Assembly: GCA_016713115.1 (NCBI GenBank)
Contig: JADJPU010000003.1
Span: 1 to 26,397, forward strand
Length of the DNA: 26,397 nt
From: Cellvibrionales bacterium
Lineage (GTDB): Bacteria > Pseudomonadota > Gammaproteobacteria > Pseudomonadales > UBA7239
Reading direction: 5' to 3'
In this document: positions 25,013 to 26,397 of the stretch, in pieces
How positions within the stretch are numbered: position 1 is the stretch's first letter
Layout of the letters: every line of letters begins with the position of its first letter
The notes under the pieces: generated by a model
What the model was told of the DNA's origin: nothing
Seen by the model: the letters and a program-made list of their open reading frames with translations, nothing else
The model's database searches: none
Translations under genes and position numbers: made by a program

Positions 25013-25497
25013 CTATTTTTTCGCAAAAAAGTCTGGGATTTCTTTTTGTTTTTTCACCTCCCATCGCGAAGTGTGGCCGTAGTAAAGGTCTTCTTTCATT
25101 CGCAAACGCAGTGCTTTTTTGGGTGTTGTTGTTGCTTTTGGCACTTGCGGTTGTGATTTGTTTTTCACTACCGCCACGGCGGCATTGCTAACCGGCTCCG
25201 GTTTTTTCACTACTTCAGGCTTTTTGATTTCCTCAACGGAGGGCTCTACATCTTTACTGGCGGCGGCGGCTGCGCCAAATCCACCTCACCTTTGCCAATA
25301 TCGGACGCGATCACAACCGCATCTGCTTTTTTTCCGTCGCCAATGGCAGTAAAAGGCGCCTCGTGGCACTTCGCCTTCCCAGTGTGGCTGCACCATGTTT
25401 TGCCATTGAAATTCTCGTTTTTTTTCGTATTCATTCACCGCAAACAACAGCAGCAACGACATCAGTAACAAACCGAGAAAAATCGTTGTGCTGCGAA
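25013..25497 (-). CDS. Unrecognised membrane-anchored Lys/Pro-rich protein (frameshifted)
   Basis: I do not recognise this gene. Reading minus from about 25497, a hydrophobic stretch (TTIFLGLLLMSLLLLFAV) is followed by a charged linker (NEYEKKREFQWQNMVQPHW), then in another frame EAPFTAIGDGKKADAVVIAS and IGKGEVDLAQPPPP, and in a third frame a Lys/Pro/Glu-rich segment (EIKKPEVVKKPEPV) ending MKEDLYYGHTSRWEVKKQKE and FFAKK. At least two indels are needed. The start is unresolved: no ATG precedes the helix, and the nearest ATG (25462) is inside it. A run of six A's before the 25013 stop may hide another indel; beyond it a frame continues to 24904 with DVRLGGNLIMEGDD. It lies directly downstream of ygiQ. 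A single-pass inner-membrane protein with a periplasmic tail is the plain reading. Confidence 0.5.
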
Positions 25498-25523
25498 TGA
25501 CAGTGCGCTGCTGGATAGTGGTT

Positions 25524-26397
25524 TTACCGCGTTCGCCGCGGCGGCAAGCCGGTGTGCTGCGTCAATAATTTATTGGCGCGACGACGATACATGGCATCGG
25601 CATTTTTGATACGCGTCAATTTTCACCGGCTGCGTTTTAGGAATGAGGTGATGCGCGCTGTTGCCGATCAAATCCGCGCGCCCCATTTTGTGCAACGCCG
25701 TATGTGCAGCAGCGGCCAGTTGTCTGATCGTGATAGCGCAAAAACGCTTTGTGCAATTTGCGTTGATTGATGCCCTTCGGCACCGCCACGGTTTCGCTGT
25801 TGGCACGAATGCGTTTTAGCGGATTTTTTCCTGTGTGATACATCGCGCTCGCCATCGCCATTGGCGAGGGAATAAAAGGCTTGCACTTGATCAGCTTGGA
25901 AATTGTATTTCTTCAACCACAGCGCGAGATTCATCATATCTTCGTCGCGCGTGCCGGGGTGAGCCGCCGCAAAATACGGAACGAGATACTGTTTCTTGCT
26001 TCGCTGCGCGCGAATATTTTTCAAACATGCCTTTGAAGCGGTCAAGCAAGCAATGCCCGGCTTCATCATCTTGGTCAGCGCTTTCTTCCGTGTGCTCGGA
26101 CGCACTTTCAAATAACCACCGAAGATGATGCGTGACCAACTCCTTTCACATACTCCGGTTTCTCTACCGCCAAGTCATAGCGCAGACCCGAGGTGATCAA
26201 TATTTTTTACCCTTGGCACGCGCGCGCGCTTTGCGATACAACTCTCACCAGCGGCATTTGATTGGTTTCGAGATCGCTGCATATCGCTGATTACATACAA
26301 GACAAGCGCCGACAACTCTGCTACATTTTTTTTCGTCTTTGTAAATTCCAAGCGCCACATATTGGAGTGGTGGGGCCGCCGAGATCAGAAATCACGC
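25524..26397 (-). CDS. ygiQ: YgiQ family radical SAM protein, C-terminal part (heavily frameshifted, runs off window)
   Basis: Segments of the large YgiQ (UPF0313) radical SAM family are recognisable in shifting frames: VISDLGGPT at the window edge, YVKELVTHHL, FEKYSRAA, KKQYLVPYF and AAHPGTRDEDMMNLALWLKK, QADQVQAFY, MYHTGKNPLKRI, LHKAFLRYHD and ALHKMGRADLIGNSAHHLIP, and the tail KLLTQHTGLPPR. The stop is at 25524-25526. The radical-SAM CxxxCxxC cluster motif would lie upstream, outside the window. The family is about 700-750 residues, so roughly the last 290 codons are here. Substrate and reaction are unknown for this family. The many breaks mirror those at the other end of the window and look like sequence errors. 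Confidence 0.85.

Overview
The window is a chromosomal segment of a gammaproteobacterium. The order yhbY <> rlmE-ftsH-folP-glmM-(tpiA)-secG-tRNA-Leu(GAG) is the classic gammaproteobacterial block, with tpiA between glmM and secG as in Pseudomonas-like genomes. mnmG-rsmG-parA-parB and an atpI-B-E-F-H operon fit the same group. Species cannot be named from sequence alone.

Quality matters here. From 1 to about 5.2 kb, and again from about 24.5 kb to the end, essential genes (atpH, F, E, B, I, mnmG, rsmG; ygiQ) are recognisable only by hopping between frames, with many one- or two-base indels and a few apparent substitutions. parA, parB, tpiA, folP, ftsH, rlmE and yhbY carry one to three indels each. 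I read these as sequencing or assembly errors, not as real pseudogenes, and give gene limits across the breaks. The stretch 7-18 kb is mostly clean.

Layout. 1-2370, minus: start of the F0F1 ATP synthase operon (atpI, B, E, F, start of atpH). 2371-2622: divergent promoter region. 2623-7314, plus: mnmG, rsmG, parA, parB and a small DMT-type membrane protein, tightly packed. 7351-7427: tRNA-Arg(CCG), whose last 17 bases recur 111 bp downstream around a perfect palindrome. 7539 to about 11001, minus: a compact operon of a thermostable-hemolysin-family protein, an AMP-forming acyl ligase, a heme-oxygenase-like diiron oxidase and a short-chain dehydrogenase. The first three genes overlap one another, and this is the best candidate for an undescribed pathway, probably one that modifies an acyl group. 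11226-12218, plus: a secreted GH114-type glycosidase that overlaps tail to tail with 12175-14794, minus: SGNH hydrolase, TMEM175/DUF1211 channel-like protein and pirin. 14887-17094, plus: cytochrome P450 and YggS. 17137-17723, minus: a VapBC toxin-antitoxin pair with paired palindromes upstream. 17898-18161: the tail of an S24/LexA-like protein, apparently a remnant. 18232-24447, minus: terminator, tRNA-Leu, secG, tpiA, glmM, folP, ftsH, rlmE. 24537-24849, plus: yhbY. 25013-26397, minus: a membrane-anchored Lys/Pro-rich protein and the 3' part of ygiQ.

How it fits together: most of the window is housekeeping (ATP synthesis, tRNA and rRNA modification, chromosome partitioning, folate, cell-wall precursor, glycolysis, secretion and proteolysis). 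Accessory content sits between the two tRNA genes (7.4-18.4 kb): the acyl-modifying cluster, the polysaccharide-active pair, P450, VapBC and the S24 remnant. There is no gene-free stretch longer than about 300 bases; the largest gaps are 2371-2622 (divergent promoters) and about 11002-11225 (divergent upstream region in which I see no convincing promoter).
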